The notes beneath the pieces were generated by a model. The model ran no database searches. It was not told the origin of the DNA and saw nothing but the letters and a program-made list of their open reading frames with translations. Both the position numbers and the translations under genes were made by a program. Shown in pieces: positions 47,848 to 57,472 of a stretch of DNA of 64,000 bases (the stretch's first letter is position 1; each line of letters starts with the position of its first letter). The DNA is from Paracoccaceae bacterium (lineage in GTDB: Bacteria; Pseudomonadota; Alphaproteobacteria; Rhodobacterales; Rhodobacteraceae). The stretch is taken from positions 40,434 through 104,433 of the forward strand of contig SBGD01000042.1 in the NCBI GenBank assembly GCA_006226775.1, in the 5' to 3' direction.

Positions 47848-49731
47848 CTACTCCGCCCATTCCCAGGGCCGGGTGAAGGCGCCCAGGACGTGGCTCACGT
47901 CTTCCTCGCGCGCGACTCCGGAGCGGGCGATCCGTGCCACCAGCCCGCGCTTGCTGTCGTCGATCACCTCCTGGACATGAGCGTTCACCCCGCGCTCGGC
48001 CAGCGCCGCGTCATAGACCCGGGCGATCGCCAGCTTGCGCAGGCCGGGCTTGAAGATCTTGCCCACCGCGGTTTTCGGCAATTCGTCGAGGATGGTCATG
48101 TGCTTGGGCTGTGCCGCGCGCTCGTGCACATGCACCTTGCAATGCTCCAGAAGCTCCTGCTCGGTGACGCTGGCCCCGGCCACCAGTTCGACATAGGCGC
48201 AGGGCAGTTCGCCGGCATGGGCATCGGGCTGCCCGATGGCGCCGGCAAAGGCCACCGCCGGGTGCATCAGCAGCGCCTCCTCGATCTCGGCCGGGTCGAT
48301 ATTGTGCCCGCCGCGGATGATCAGGTCCTTGGCGCGGCCGGTGATCCAGAGATAGCCCTCCTCGTCCACCCGCCCCAGGTCGCCGGTGCGCAGGTAGATG
48401 CCCTGGTGGAACAGCTCGCGGTTCTTGTCCTTCTCGGTATAGGTCGAGCCGGGATAGACGCCCGGGTTGGCGACGCAGATCTCGCCGATCTCGTCGACCG
48501 CGCATTCCTCGGCGCCATTGCCCGCGTGCTTGATGATCTTGACGTGGGTATAGGGAAAGGGAATGCCGATCGAGCCCACCTTCTTCTTTCCGCCCACCGG
48601 GTTGCAGGACACCAGGCAGGTCGCCTCGGTCAGCCCGTAGCCCTCGATGATCTGCACGCCGGTGGCACCCTCGAAGCGCTTGAACAATTCCAGCGGCAGC
48701 GGCGCCGAGCCGGAAAAGGCGTTCTGCACGGTCGAGATATCCCCATCCACCTTGCGCTGCATCAGCGCCGAAAAGGCGGTCGGCACGGCAATGATGAAGG
48801 AGATCTTCCAGCGCTCGACCAGCTTCCAGAAGTTGTCGAAGACGCCCTCGCCGCGATAGCCCGCCGGGGTCGGAAAGACCACATGCGCCCCCGACATCAG
48901 CGCCGCCATCAGGATCACATGGGTGGCGAAGACATGGAACATCGGCAGCGGGCACATGATGTTGTCGGTCTCGGTGAACAGCAGCGTGTCGCCGATCCAG
49001 CCATTGTAGATCATGCCGGAATAGAGATGCTGGGCCACCTTGGGCATCCCGGTGGTGCCGCCGGTGTGAAACAGCGCGCCGACCCGGTCGGCCTGCACGT
49101 CCTCGAAATCGAGCGCGGTATTGTGCCGCGCCATCTCGGTCATGAGGTTCTTGACCGTGGCGCGGTGCCCGCCTGGGGTCTTGGGCCGCAGGAAAGGCAC
49201 GATCCAGCGTTTCGGCGGGGTCAGATAGGTATTGAGATCGATCTCGAGCACCGTCGTCACCCCGGGCGCATGGCGCACCGCCTCGGCCACTTTCTGTGCG
49301 ACGTCGGTTTTCGGAAAGCTCTTGAGCGTGACCACCACCTCTGCCCCGGTCTCGCGCAGGATCGAGGCGATCTGCTCGGGTTCGAGCAGCGGATTGATCG
49401 GGTTGACGATCCCCGCCATCATCCCGCCCAGCAGCACATAGGCGGTCTCGAGGCAATTGGGCAGCACGAAGGCCACCACCTTGTCGGAGGTCACCCCCAG
49501 CGACCGGAACAGGTTCGCCGCCTGGCAACTGCGCTGGTGCAACTGGCGCCAGGAGACGGTGACCGCCGGGTCCCTGGGCCCCGAGAGCAGTTGGTACGAG
49601 ATCGCCGGGCGGTCGGGAAAGCGGGTCGCCACCCGCTCCAGCAGCCCGTGCATGGTGACCGGCACGTCGCGGGCCTCCCATGGCATTTCGTTCTCGATGG
49701 CGTCGCGGTCCGCGAGTGTTGCGAATCCCAT
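47848..49731 (-). CDS. Acyl-CoA synthetase (AMP-forming)
   Basis: The 627-residue adenylate-forming enzyme has P-loop LFHTGGTTGMPKVAQH, A5 IEGYGLTEATCLVSCNPVGG, hinge LRTGDLGRVDEEGYLWITGRAKDLI and the catalytic Lys in PKTAVGKIFKPGL. The length and GGT rather than SGT in the P-loop fit the FadD-like acyl-CoA synthetases of alphaproteobacteria. Chain length of the acyl group cannot be read from the sequence. The ATG at 49731 follows GGGAGGG. Confidence 0.9.
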   Translation of the reverse strand: MGFATLADRDAIENEMPWEARDVPVTMHGLLERVATRFPDRPAISYQLLSGPRDPAVTVSWRQLHQRSCQAANLFRSLGVTSDKVVAFVLPNCLETAYVLLGGMMAGIVNPINPLLEPEQIASILRETGAEVVVTLKSFPKTDVAQKVAEAVRHAPGVTTVLEIDLNTYLTPPKRWIVPFLRPKTPGGHRATVKNLMTEMARHNTALDFEDVQADRVGALFHTGGTTGMPKVAQHLYSGMIYNGWIGDTLLFTETDNIMCPLPMFHVFATHVILMAALMSGAHVVFPTPAGYRGEGVFDNFWKLVERWKISFIIAVPTAFSALMQRKVDGDISTVQNAFSGSAPLPLELFKRFEGATGVQIIEGYGLTEATCLVSCNPVGGKKKVGSIGIPFPYTHVKIIKHAGNGAEECAVDEIGEICVANPGVYPGSTYTEKDKNRELFHQGIYLRTGDLGRVDEEGYLWITGRAKDLIIRGGHNIDPAEIEEALLMHPAVAFAGAIGQPDAHAGELPCAYVELVAGASVTEQELLEHCKVHVHERAAQPKHMTILDELPKTAVGKIFKPGLRKLAIARVYDAALAERGVNAHVQEVIDDSKRGLVARIARSGVAREEDVSHVLGAFTRPWEWAE

Positions 49732-49875
49732 GTGATCTTCCCTCCCTGCCCGCAGCCGCCGGGCCTTTGTTCTGCCCACAGGATGCGGGGGAACCCTCGG
49801 GCGTGCAAGTGTGACGCTTGGTTCGCTCGCGCCCGGGCGCCGCGGTTTTGTCGCGCGCCCGCCGCGGCCCGGCGC

Positions 49876-51834
49876 CTAGGCCCGGCCCGAAGCGCCGCTC
49901 AGCGCGCGTGCCACGGCGGCCAGCAGGTCGGCGCGCTGAAGCGGTTTCATCAGGCGGATGTCGCTCGGCAGCAGCCCGTTGCCATGCACCGTCGCCTCCG
50001 AGGCATAGCCCGAGAGAAACACCGCCGGCAGATCCGGCACCCGGCTGCGCAGCCGCCGCACCAGCTGCGGGCCCTGAAGAGCGCCCGGCATGACGATATC
50101 GGTAACGACAAGGTCGAACGCCTGATCCTGCGCGAACAGCGCCGCCGCGGCATCGCCCGAGATGGCGGTGACCACCTCGTAGCCCGCCCGCCGCAGCGTC
50201 CGGCTCAGCGCCGACAGCACATCCGCCTGGTCCTCGACCAGCAGCAGGCGCGCGCCGCGCGGCGGTGCGCCCCTGGCCGGGGTTTCGGGCACCGCCTCCT
50301 CGGCCGCGGGGTCATGCAGCGCCGGGAACATCAGCTTGAAGGTGGTGCCGCTGCCCGGCTCGGAATAGACCCGCACGGTGCCGCCCGACTGCTTGACGAA
50401 GCCCTGCACCATCGACAGCCCCAGCCCCGATCCGCGGTCCGGGCCCTTGGTGGTGAAGAACGGCTCGAAGATATGCGGCATCAGCTCGGGCGGAATGCCG
50501 GTGCCGGTGTCGCTGACCGCCACCATCACGTAGCGGCCCGGGGCGATGCTCTCGTGCCGGGCCAGGACGTAATCCTCCTCGACCCGCAGGTTCGAGGTTT
50601 CCAGCGTGATATGCCCGCCCTCGGGCATGGCGTGCGAGGCATTCACGATCAGGTTCAGCAGGGCGCTTTCGATCGAGGCCCGGTCGGCCTCGATCGGCCA
50701 GAGGTTGGCCAGCAGCGAACAGTCGATGCGGACCGTCGCCGGCAGGGTGCGCGCGGCGATCTGCTCGGTCGCGCGCACCAGGTCGTTGAGGTTCAGCCGC
50801 TGCGGCGTCAGCGGCGCGCGGCGGGCAAAGGCCAGCATGTTGCGGGTCAGATCGGCGCCGCGGCGGGTGGCGGTCAGCGCGCTTTCCAGCATCTCCGCCC
50901 GCTCGTCGCCGGGGGGAAACTGCAGATCCTCGCGCAGCAATTCGAGATTGCCCATGATCACCGCCAGCAGGTTGTTGAAATCATGCGCCACGCCGCCGGT
51001 CAGCCGGCCGATGCTCTCGTTCTTCTGCGCCTCGGCGGCGATCAGGCGCTGCTGCGCCTCCCTTGTGCGCATGTCCTGCAATTCGGTCACGTCCTGAAAG
51101 GCACCGAAGGCGCCGAGGATGGTGCCGTCGGCAGAGGTATAGGGATGGCCCACCGCGCGCGCCCAGATCCGGCGCCCCTTGGCGGTGGTCAGCTGATAGA
51201 CCCCGTCATAGGGCTCGCCCTTCTCCAGGCAACGTTGCAGCAGCTCGGCCACCCGCGCCCGGTCGTCGCTCTGGAAATAGTCCAGCCCGGCGTCGAGATC
51301 GGGCACGAAGCCCGGCGGCTCGTCGAGGATCGGCGCCATCTCGTCGCTCCAGATCAGCCGCTTGTCGGCGATCTGGTAGCGCCAGCCGCCAAAGCGCGCG
51401 ACCTCGCCCGCCATGCCGATCAGGCGTTTCTGGCGTTCGAGATCCCGCCGCTGCCGCGCCAGTTTCTGCATCAATGTGTCGAGCGAGGCCCCCAGGGCGC
51501 CGATTGCGTCCGATCCCGCATCGCCGATGCGAATGCCCCGCTCCCCCTCGGCGGCGCGTTCCGCCGCCAGGGTCAAGCGCCGGATCCGTCGGGTCACCAA
51601 GACCCGGAAGGCCACCGCCAGCGCGATCCCCAGCGCCACCACCAGCCCCAGCGCCGCAAGGGCAATCCGGGCCGCAAGGGCGCGGCTCTGATCCTCGGCC
51701 AGGGGGGCGATCTGCGCCGCGGCGTCGCCCGGCATCGCGACATGGCCCGCCACCCAGACCAGCGCCCCGATCCCCACCCCGATCCCCACCGTGATCAGCG
51801 CGATCCGCGCCAGAATAGACCGCCGCCCCGTCAC
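49876..51834 (-). CDS. Hybrid sensor histidine kinase/response regulator
   Basis: The 652-residue membrane protein has two transmembrane helices (residues about 8-33 and 55-78) around a very short 25-residue periplasmic loop, a HAMP-like linker (80-130), a PAS domain (about 150-250), a HisKA domain with His284 in GGVAHDFNNLL, an HATPase domain and a receiver domain near the C terminus (LLLVEDQADV...VVTDIVMPG). The start is a GTG at 51834 overlapping the stop of a 35-residue ORF. The stimulus is unknown; the PAS fold suggests an intracellular one. Confidence 0.92.
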   Translation of the reverse strand: MTGRRSILARIALITVGIGVGIGALVWVAGHVAMPGDAAAQIAPLAEDQSRALAARIALAALGLVVALGIALAVAFRVLVTRRIRRLTLAAERAAEGERGIRIGDAGSDAIGALGASLDTLMQKLARQRRDLERQKRLIGMAGEVARFGGWRYQIADKRLIWSDEMAPILDEPPGFVPDLDAGLDYFQSDDRARVAELLQRCLEKGEPYDGVYQLTTAKGRRIWARAVGHPYTSADGTILGAFGAFQDVTELQDMRTREAQQRLIAAEAQKNESIGRLTGGVAHDFNNLLAVIMGNLELLREDLQFPPGDERAEMLESALTATRRGADLTRNMLAFARRAPLTPQRLNLNDLVRATEQIAARTLPATVRIDCSLLANLWPIEADRASIESALLNLIVNASHAMPEGGHITLETSNLRVEEDYVLARHESIAPGRYVMVAVSDTGTGIPPELMPHIFEPFFTTKGPDRGSGLGLSMVQGFVKQSGGTVRVYSEPGSGTTFKLMFPALHDPAAEEAVPETPARGAPPRGARLLLVEDQADVLSALSRTLRRAGYEVVTAISGDAAAALFAQDQAFDLVVTDIVMPGALQGPQLVRRLRSRVPDLPAVFLSGYASEATVHGNGLLPSDIRLMKPLQRADLLAAVARALSGASGRA

Positions 51835-51938
51835 GGCAGCGCGCGCGCCACGAAGGTGGCGTCGGTCATGGTGGCGGCGCCGCCGGTGCTATGGTCGATC
51901 ATCAGCCGCGCCACCGGGCGGGCCGCCATCCTGAACAT
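51831..51938 (-). CDS. Possible small ORF overlapping the histidine kinase start
   Basis: A 35-residue frame (MFRMAARPVARLMIDHSTGGAATMTDATFVARALP, in outline) ends in a TGA that overlaps the GTG of the kinase. The frame stays open upstream to about 51995, near the IS5 remnant, so it may be the 3' end of a gene cut by that insertion. No family was recognised. Confidence 0.3.
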   Translation of the reverse strand: MFRMAARPVARLMIDHSTGGAATMTDATFVARALP

Positions 51939-52044
51939 CCTGTCACACCCCTCGCCTGTCTCCGCCCGACCGCGATCGGCGCTTACCGGGTATTTCTAGG
52001 ATCCGGGTGTTTTCTTGGCCAGAGGAATTGCCGCGGTGTTTTGT

Positions 52045-52366
52045 CCGATGACCCCAACGCTCATCGAGGCACCTTCACCGGACAAGAACAAGGCCAAGGC
52101 GCGCGCCCCCGAGATGTCATCCCAAGAAGGGCAACTTCCGGTGTTTCGGCATGAAGGCCGACATCGGCGTGGTTGTGGACAGCATCCCCTCGACGTGCGG
52201 ATCAACGGGATCATCGCCACGGTGCGCGCATCCGTTTCGCGTCATCAAGCGCCTATTCGGCCACGTGAAGTCCCGCAACCGCGACCTCGCCAGGGTACCG
52301 CGCCAACTCTTCACGCTGTTCGCGCTCGGCAAGCTGTTCCTCGGGCGACGGAGGCTGAAGGCATAA
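52045..52366 (+). pseudogene. IS5 family transposase remnant
   Basis: Two frames together recall the end of an IS5-type transposase: TLIEAPSPDKNKAKARAPEM in one frame, then GNFRCFGMKADIGVVVDS in another and PFRVIKRLFGHVKSRNRDLA with the C-terminal RRLKA. The first frame switches near 52128. No start, catalytic DDE triad or clear terminal inverted repeats were seen, so this is a decayed fragment. Confidence 0.72.
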
Positions 52367-52604
52367 GCAGTGACCTGGCCGAATACCGCCAGATCGGCCC
52401 TCCGGCGGGCTTGACAGGGCGAAATCCGCCCCCGGAACCCGGCTTCCCGCCCAATATGGCGCTCGAGCCGCCATCTCGGCGCAGCCGGATGCGTTACTCA
52501 GACGTTCCTTGAAGCTTGAAAATACGAAGACACGAACAGAATGGTAAACGTGACCAATCCATACATTCCTCATCCGGCAGGATGCTGCGAGCGAGGAGAA
52601 GGCC

Positions 52605-52735
52605 ATGGCAATACGACCGCGCCGGAACCACAGCCCGGCATTCAAGGCAAAAGCGGCTGTTTCCGCAATCCGGAATAAGAAGACGCTGATCGAACTCGCG
52701 CAGGATTTCGACTTCCCCCCAACCAGATCAAGTAA
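52605..52735 (+). pseudogene. IS3 family OrfA remnant
   Basis: MAIRPRRNHSPAFKAKAAVS followed by LIELAQDFDFPP matches the start of IS3-type OrfA (helix-turn-helix). In the next frame NQIK and a stop follow immediately, where the family continues HPNQI. A GAGGAGAAG site precedes the ATG. The rest of the element is missing. Confidence 0.72.
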
Positions 52736-52856
52736 TGACGCGATCAGCGTCTTGATGGGCGGTCGGGGTTACCGGGGATGGGCTTAAGTCCGATACCAGC
52801 GAGCGGCATATCGGGTGCAAGCTGGCGGAAACCGATTGCGCTTTACCGGATTGCGG

Positions 52857-52873
52857 TGCATGATGCATATAAA
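52857..52873. promoter_or_regulatory. Small palindrome and TATAAA upstream of cas3
   Basis: TGCATGATGCA (arms TGCAT/ATGCA) is followed directly by TATAAA in the 204 bases between the IS3 remnant and cas3. It may mark the cas operon promoter and an operator. The -35 hexamer is unclear, so this is tentative. Confidence 0.3.
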
Positions 52874-52939
52874 CTCGGGAAAAGCCTGTTTTGAATGCTT
52901 TCTCTGGGTCTGGCATTTTCCAGAAAAGGTTTTTCCTGA

Positions 52940-55444
52940 ATGCAGCCTTGGGGAAAGATGGATTCCGTTTCAGGTGCTTCACATCACCTGATCCATCATA
53001 GCGCCGATGTCGCCGCTACGCTTTGCGCGATTCTCGAAACCCCCGTATTCAAACAGAGGGTTGAGAATGCAACCGGCGGCAAGCTTACCGAAGGGCAGAT
53101 TTCATGCCTTGCGGCGCTCGCCTTTCTCCACGACATAGGGAAGCTGGCGCCGTCCTTTCAGATCAAGGGCTTGCCTCCACCCTATCCCCGCAAACCGCGA
53201 GATCACTTGCGATGCGGCTGGAAATGGCTGCTGCAAGGCGACGCGGAAAGCGCCCTCGGCGGGCAGGCGCCGCATATCGTCCGCTGGGATGGAATTGAGA
53301 TCTGGTTCAAGGTTCTCTTTGCCCACCATGGTCGCCCTGTAAAGAACCCGGGGGAAAGCTGGGCGCAGGATGCCTTTGCCCCATTGGAGGGCTATGACTG
53401 GAAAGCCGAAGAAATCCGTTTTGGGCAGGCGCTTGCATCCTGGTTCCCGGAAATCCGTGAACATGAGCCTCCACCGCCAACGCCGGCTTTTGCGCATTTC
53501 TTTTGCGGCCTGCTCGCCCTGGCGGATTGGATTGGCTCTGACCGAGACGCATTCCCATTCGTGGCGGCATACGATCCCGACTACTGGGTGATTGCCCGCG
53601 AAAGGGCGCAAAGACGGCTGAGTGACATTGGATTGAACAGGTCCGACCGCCATTTGAGCGGCCCCGCCTCATGGGCACTTGTATCAAAAGACCATCCGAC
53701 GCCACGACCCGCGCAGGAAATCGTGGCCGGGACATCACTTTCGGAAAACCTCGTGATCCTCGAGGCCGAAACAGGCGCCGGCAAGACCGAAGCGGCATTG
53801 TGGCGTTTTGCACAACTCTATGAAAACGGCACCGTGGACAGCCTTTATTTCGCCGTCCCGACCCGCGCCGCCGCGCGCCAGTTGCAAGGCCGCATCGACA
53901 AGACGCTCCAGAGCATGTTCTTCGACCCGGCCCCCGAAGCCGTGCTCGCCATCCCGGGGCAGGCCGTTTCCGGCGAGGCACATGGCATCCGCCTGCCCGC
54001 TTTCGAAGTCAAATGGGACGATGACACCGGCAATGAAAGCCGCGCGAAACGCTGGGCCGCCGAACATGCAACCCGGTTTCTCGCGGCGCAGATCGCGGTC
54101 GGCACGGTGGATCAGGCGATGATGGCGGGGCTTCAGGTCAAACACGCCCATCTGCGCGGATCGGCCCTGTCGCGATCCTTGCTTGTCATTGACGAGGTTC
54201 ACGCCTCGGATGCCTGGATGACGGAAATCCAGCGCGGCGTCCTGCGCGACCACCTGGCGCTGGGAGGGCACGCGCTGTTGATGTCGGCAACCCTTGGCGC
54301 GGTGGCCCGCTCTGCCTGGCGCGAAACACCGCTGCCGTCCCTTCCGGAGGCGGAGCAGACGCCCTACCCCGCGGTCTGGACAAAAGACGACTGTTTTCCT
54401 GTCCACACCGATGACGGCGCGCAAAAGGAGGTCGCGATCACCGCCCACAAGGGCTGGAGCGGCGAAGAGGCCGCGGCCATGGCGATATCGGCGGCCCGTG
54501 GTGGTGCGCGGGTGCTGGTCATCCGCAACACGGTTGACCGCGCGCGCGAAACCCATGCCGCCTGCGTGGATGAAGCCCCCGACCTGGTGTTGCAACTGAA
54601 CGACACGCCAACCCTGCACCACAGCCGGTTTGCCGCCGAGGATCGTGCGCTGCTGGATGCCCGCGTCGAGGCTGTTCTGGGCAAGGACAGCCCCGCGCAA
54701 GCCGTGATCGTCATAGGCACCCAGACGCTGGAACAATCGCTCGACATCGATGCCGATATCCTGATCACCGACCTGTGCCCGATGGATGTGCTTCTGCAAA
54801 GGATCGGGCGGCTGCACCGCCACAACCGATCCCGCCCGGAAGGATATGAACAGGCCAGCGCCGTGGTCCTCTGCCCCGAGGGCGAGCTTGACCGGCTGAC
54901 ATCCGAGCCAGAGAACGGTTTGGGCACTTATGGTCGGAACACGACGCTTTCCGGCGTCTATCTGGACGTTCCGGGCCTTGCCGCAACGCTGCACGAGATC
55001 GAGACCGCGCCACTGTGGCGCATTCCACAGATGAACCGCAGGTTGGTCGAACGCGCCACACATCCCGAACGCCTGGACGAGATCGCCGCGCAGCATGGAT
55101 GGCAAGACTACCGCCGCCGCGTCACGGGAAAGATCATCGCGGAAACCATGGGCGCGCAGAACGTCATCCTCGACCGTCGCGAAGCGTTCCCCTGCACCTT
55201 TCCCAACGAGGAGGCCATCCGCACGAGGTTGGGCGAAAGCGGCGCCGTGGTTGCCTTCCCGGACGGCACGGTTGGCCCCTTCGGCACCCCGATCTCGACG
55301 CTTGCCCTGCCCGCCCATTGGTCGCGCGACCTGACGGGGGATGAATCGCCCGAGATCATCACGACATCGCCGCTCACTTTCCGGGTCGGAGCGACGGGCT
55401 TGGTCTATGACGCATCCGGGCTGACACGATTGGAGGAGACCTGA
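52940..55444 (+). CDS. cas3: CRISPR-associated helicase/nuclease Cas3 (type I-E)
   Basis: The 834-residue protein carries an N-terminal HD nuclease domain (HHLIHHSADVA and FLHDIGK, His64/Asp65) and an SF2 helicase: Walker A ETGAGKTEAA, Walker B VIDEVHA, MSATL, TQTLEQSLDID and RIGRLHRH. It is recruited by Cascade to degrade target DNA. Two starts are possible: ATG 52940 and ATG 52958, the latter with GGGGAAAG upstream. It is the first cas gene; cas8e begins 3 bases after its stop. Confidence 0.96.
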   Translation: MQPWGKMDSVSGASHHLIHHSADVAATLCAILETPVFKQRVENATGGKLTEGQISCLAALAFLHDIGKLAPSFQIKGLPPPYPRKPRDHLRCGWKWLLQGDAESALGGQAPHIVRWDGIEIWFKVLFAHHGRPVKNPGESWAQDAFAPLEGYDWKAEEIRFGQALASWFPEIREHEPPPPTPAFAHFFCGLLALADWIGSDRDAFPFVAAYDPDYWVIARERAQRRLSDIGLNRSDRHLSGPASWALVSKDHPTPRPAQEIVAGTSLSENLVILEAETGAGKTEAALWRFAQLYENGTVDSLYFAVPTRAAARQLQGRIDKTLQSMFFDPAPEAVLAIPGQAVSGEAHGIRLPAFEVKWDDDTGNESRAKRWAAEHATRFLAAQIAVGTVDQAMMAGLQVKHAHLRGSALSRSLLVIDEVHASDAWMTEIQRGVLRDHLALGGHALLMSATLGAVARSAWRETPLPSLPEAEQTPYPAVWTKDDCFPVHTDDGAQKEVAITAHKGWSGEEAAAMAISAARGGARVLVIRNTVDRARETHAACVDEAPDLVLQLNDTPTLHHSRFAAEDRALLDARVEAVLGKDSPAQAVIVIGTQTLEQSLDIDADILITDLCPMDVLLQRIGRLHRHNRSRPEGYEQASAVVLCPEGELDRLTSEPENGLGTYGRNTTLSGVYLDVPGLAATLHEIETAPLWRIPQMNRRLVERATHPERLDEIAAQHGWQDYRRRVTGKIIAETMGAQNVILDRREAFPCTFPNEEAIRTRLGESGAVVAFPDGTVGPFGTPISTLALPAHWSRDLTGDESPEIITTSPLTFRVGATGLVYDASGLTRLEET

Positions 55445-55446
55445 AC

Positions 55447-56949
55447 ATGACCGGAAACCTCCTGGTTGCCCCCCTCATCCAGACCAACGGCAGCGCGCTC
55501 ACCCTGCCCGGGCTGTTCGCGGCGATGGCGCGTGGCGAGGTCACGAGTTTTCCTGCCCTGCGCCCCCATCAACGGCCCGCCTGGCACATGTTCCTTGTGC
55601 AGCTTGCCGTTCTGGCACGCAGCGGACAGGACGGCCCCCTGCCCGAGGACGAAGCGACATGGCGCGCCAACCTGCGTGGCCTGACCGCCGATTTCGAGGA
55701 TGACGCGCCGTGGCATCTGGTCGGCGCGGATGACGGCAAGCCCGCGTTCCTGCAGCCGCCCGATCCCGGCGGCGTGAAATGGAGCGAGGTGGCCACGCCG
55801 GATGCGCTCGACATGCTCATCACCTCGCGCAACCACGATCTCAAACGTGAAATCGCCCATGACGCCACGCCGCAGGACTGGCTGTTCGCCTTGGTCAGCC
55901 TGCAAACGATGGAGGGGTTCGGCGGGGCCGGAAACTACGGCATTGCGCGCATGAATGGTGGGTCCTCGTCGCGGGCGATGATCGGTCTTGCCCCGGTGCA
56001 CCCCGGCACCGCAATCGTGGACCCGTCTGCCTGGTGGCGGCGCGACGTCATGCGTCTTGTCGCCAAGCGCGACGACCTTTCGGGCCCTGCGCTTCTGTGG
56101 TGCCTGCCCTGGCCGGAGAATCAGGTGCTTGACCTGGCTACGCTCGATCCGATGTTCATCGAGGTCTGTCGCCGCATCCGCCTTCAGGACGGGCCACGGG
56201 GGCTTTGCGCCAAGCGCGGCACGTCGAAAGCCGCGCGCATCGCGGCAAAGGACGCCAAGGGCATGACCGGCGATCCCTGGGCACCGGTTCACCTGGCCGA
56301 GAACAAGACCCTGACGCTCGGGGAACAGGATTGGAGCTACAAGCTTGTCAACCGCCTGCTCTATGGCGGGGATTGGAAAGTGCCGGACCTGGCCACGCCC
56401 GCGGGTGACGAAAACCGGATCGATATGGCCCTGGTCGCCGAAGCCTTTGCCCGTGGCAATTCCAAGACTGACGGTTTCAAGTCCCGTGTCATTCCCGTGC
56501 CGAAGAAGGTGATCAAATCGATGCTCGGTCCCGAGCCGATCGCGTTCTCCCGGGAACAGGTCGAAACCATCGAAAGCGTGGACCGCGCCTTGCGCGACGG
56601 CTTGGCGCTGATCGCTGCCGAGGGCGATCATGCCAGGCGCGGCAAGGCCGAATACGCCCGCAGCCAACCCGCCCGCGACCAGTTCGCGCGCATCGCCGAT
56701 GCGGCCTTCTTTCCGGCGCTTTGGGAAAGACTGGGCCACGCCACCAAAGAGGCGCGCAATGCGGCGCATACCCGCTTTACCCGCCACCTGACCGAAGCGG
56801 CCCGCGCCGAATTCGAACGCGCCGCCCCCGCAATTCCCTGTGCCGCGATCATGCGTCCACGGGCCATGACCCGTGGCCGTGCCGCCTTTGAGGCCGGTAT
56901 CCGGAAAATCTTTGCCGAGTTGGGGATCGAAGAGAAAGAACATGTCTGA
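55447..56949 (+). CDS. cas8e: Cascade large subunit Cas8e (Cse1/CasA)
   Basis: The 500-residue protein has the Cse1 pattern: LTLPGLFAAMARGEVTSFPA with RPHQRPAWHMFLVQLA, PAFLQPPDP, and LVSLQTMEGFGGAGNYGIARMNGGSSSR in outline. Cas8e recognises the PAM and loads Cas3. It lies between cas3 and cas11, overlapping the latter by 8 bases. Confidence 0.95.
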   Translation: MTGNLLVAPLIQTNGSALTLPGLFAAMARGEVTSFPALRPHQRPAWHMFLVQLAVLARSGQDGPLPEDEATWRANLRGLTADFEDDAPWHLVGADDGKPAFLQPPDPGGVKWSEVATPDALDMLITSRNHDLKREIAHDATPQDWLFALVSLQTMEGFGGAGNYGIARMNGGSSSRAMIGLAPVHPGTAIVDPSAWWRRDVMRLVAKRDDLSGPALLWCLPWPENQVLDLATLDPMFIEVCRRIRLQDGPRGLCAKRGTSKAARIAAKDAKGMTGDPWAPVHLAENKTLTLGEQDWSYKLVNRLLYGGDWKVPDLATPAGDENRIDMALVAEAFARGNSKTDGFKSRVIPVPKKVIKSMLGPEPIAFSREQVETIESVDRALRDGLALIAAEGDHARRGKAEYARSQPARDQFARIADAAFFPALWERLGHATKEARNAAHTRFTRHLTEAARAEFERAAPAIPCAAIMRPRAMTRGRAAFEAGIRKIFAELGIEEKEHV

Positions 56950-57472
56950 ACGTGACACCGCAGTCGGAACGCGGGCCCTGGAGATTGCATCGGCCCTCTT
57001 CCATGCCTCCAGCGGCGAAAAGGCCGCGGCGCGACGCATGGGGCCGGAGGGCGCGCCGGTCTTCTGGCGCATGGCCGCTCGGTTCAACATGACGCCCGCA
57101 GAAGAGCCCGCATGGCGCGCGATCACAAAGGCATTGGCCCTGCTGACCCCGGCCAGTGCGACCGAAAGCATCCACGCAGATGGCCGCAGGTTCGGCGCTG
57201 TTCTTGCCGATGGCGGCGACGCGCAAGCGAGGCTTGAAAAGCCCGTGTTCTCCGAACTCCGGCTTGCCCGTTTGCTCGCCGTCAGGGGCGCGGCGCGACA
57301 CGACGCCCTTGAACGGGCCATCCGCATGCTGGCCCGCAAGCATCCCCGGATCGACGTGCCCAGCCTTGCCTGGGCCTACCTGAACGATGACGGACAAGAG
57401 ATCGCCCGCCACTACTATCGGCGCCTGGACCAGAGCGCGCGCACTCGTGAAAAGGAACCCCAAAATGTCTGA
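56942..57472 (+). CDS. cse2: Cascade small subunit Cas11 (Cse2/CasB)
   Basis: The 176-residue, mostly helical protein has Cse2 features: AAARRMGPEGAPVFWRMAARF, ALLTPASATE and ARHDALERAIRMLARK followed by IDVPSLAWAYLNDD. Two copies stabilise the Cascade belly. The ATG at 56942 overlaps the cas8e end, and its own end overlaps cas7e by 8 bases. Confidence 0.94.
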   Translation: MSERDTAVGTRALEIASALFHASSGEKAAARRMGPEGAPVFWRMAARFNMTPAEEPAWRAITKALALLTPASATESIHADGRRFGAVLADGGDAQARLEKPVFSELRLARLLAVRGAARHDALERAIRMLARKHPRIDVPSLAWAYLNDDGQEIARHYYRRLDQSARTREKEPQNV

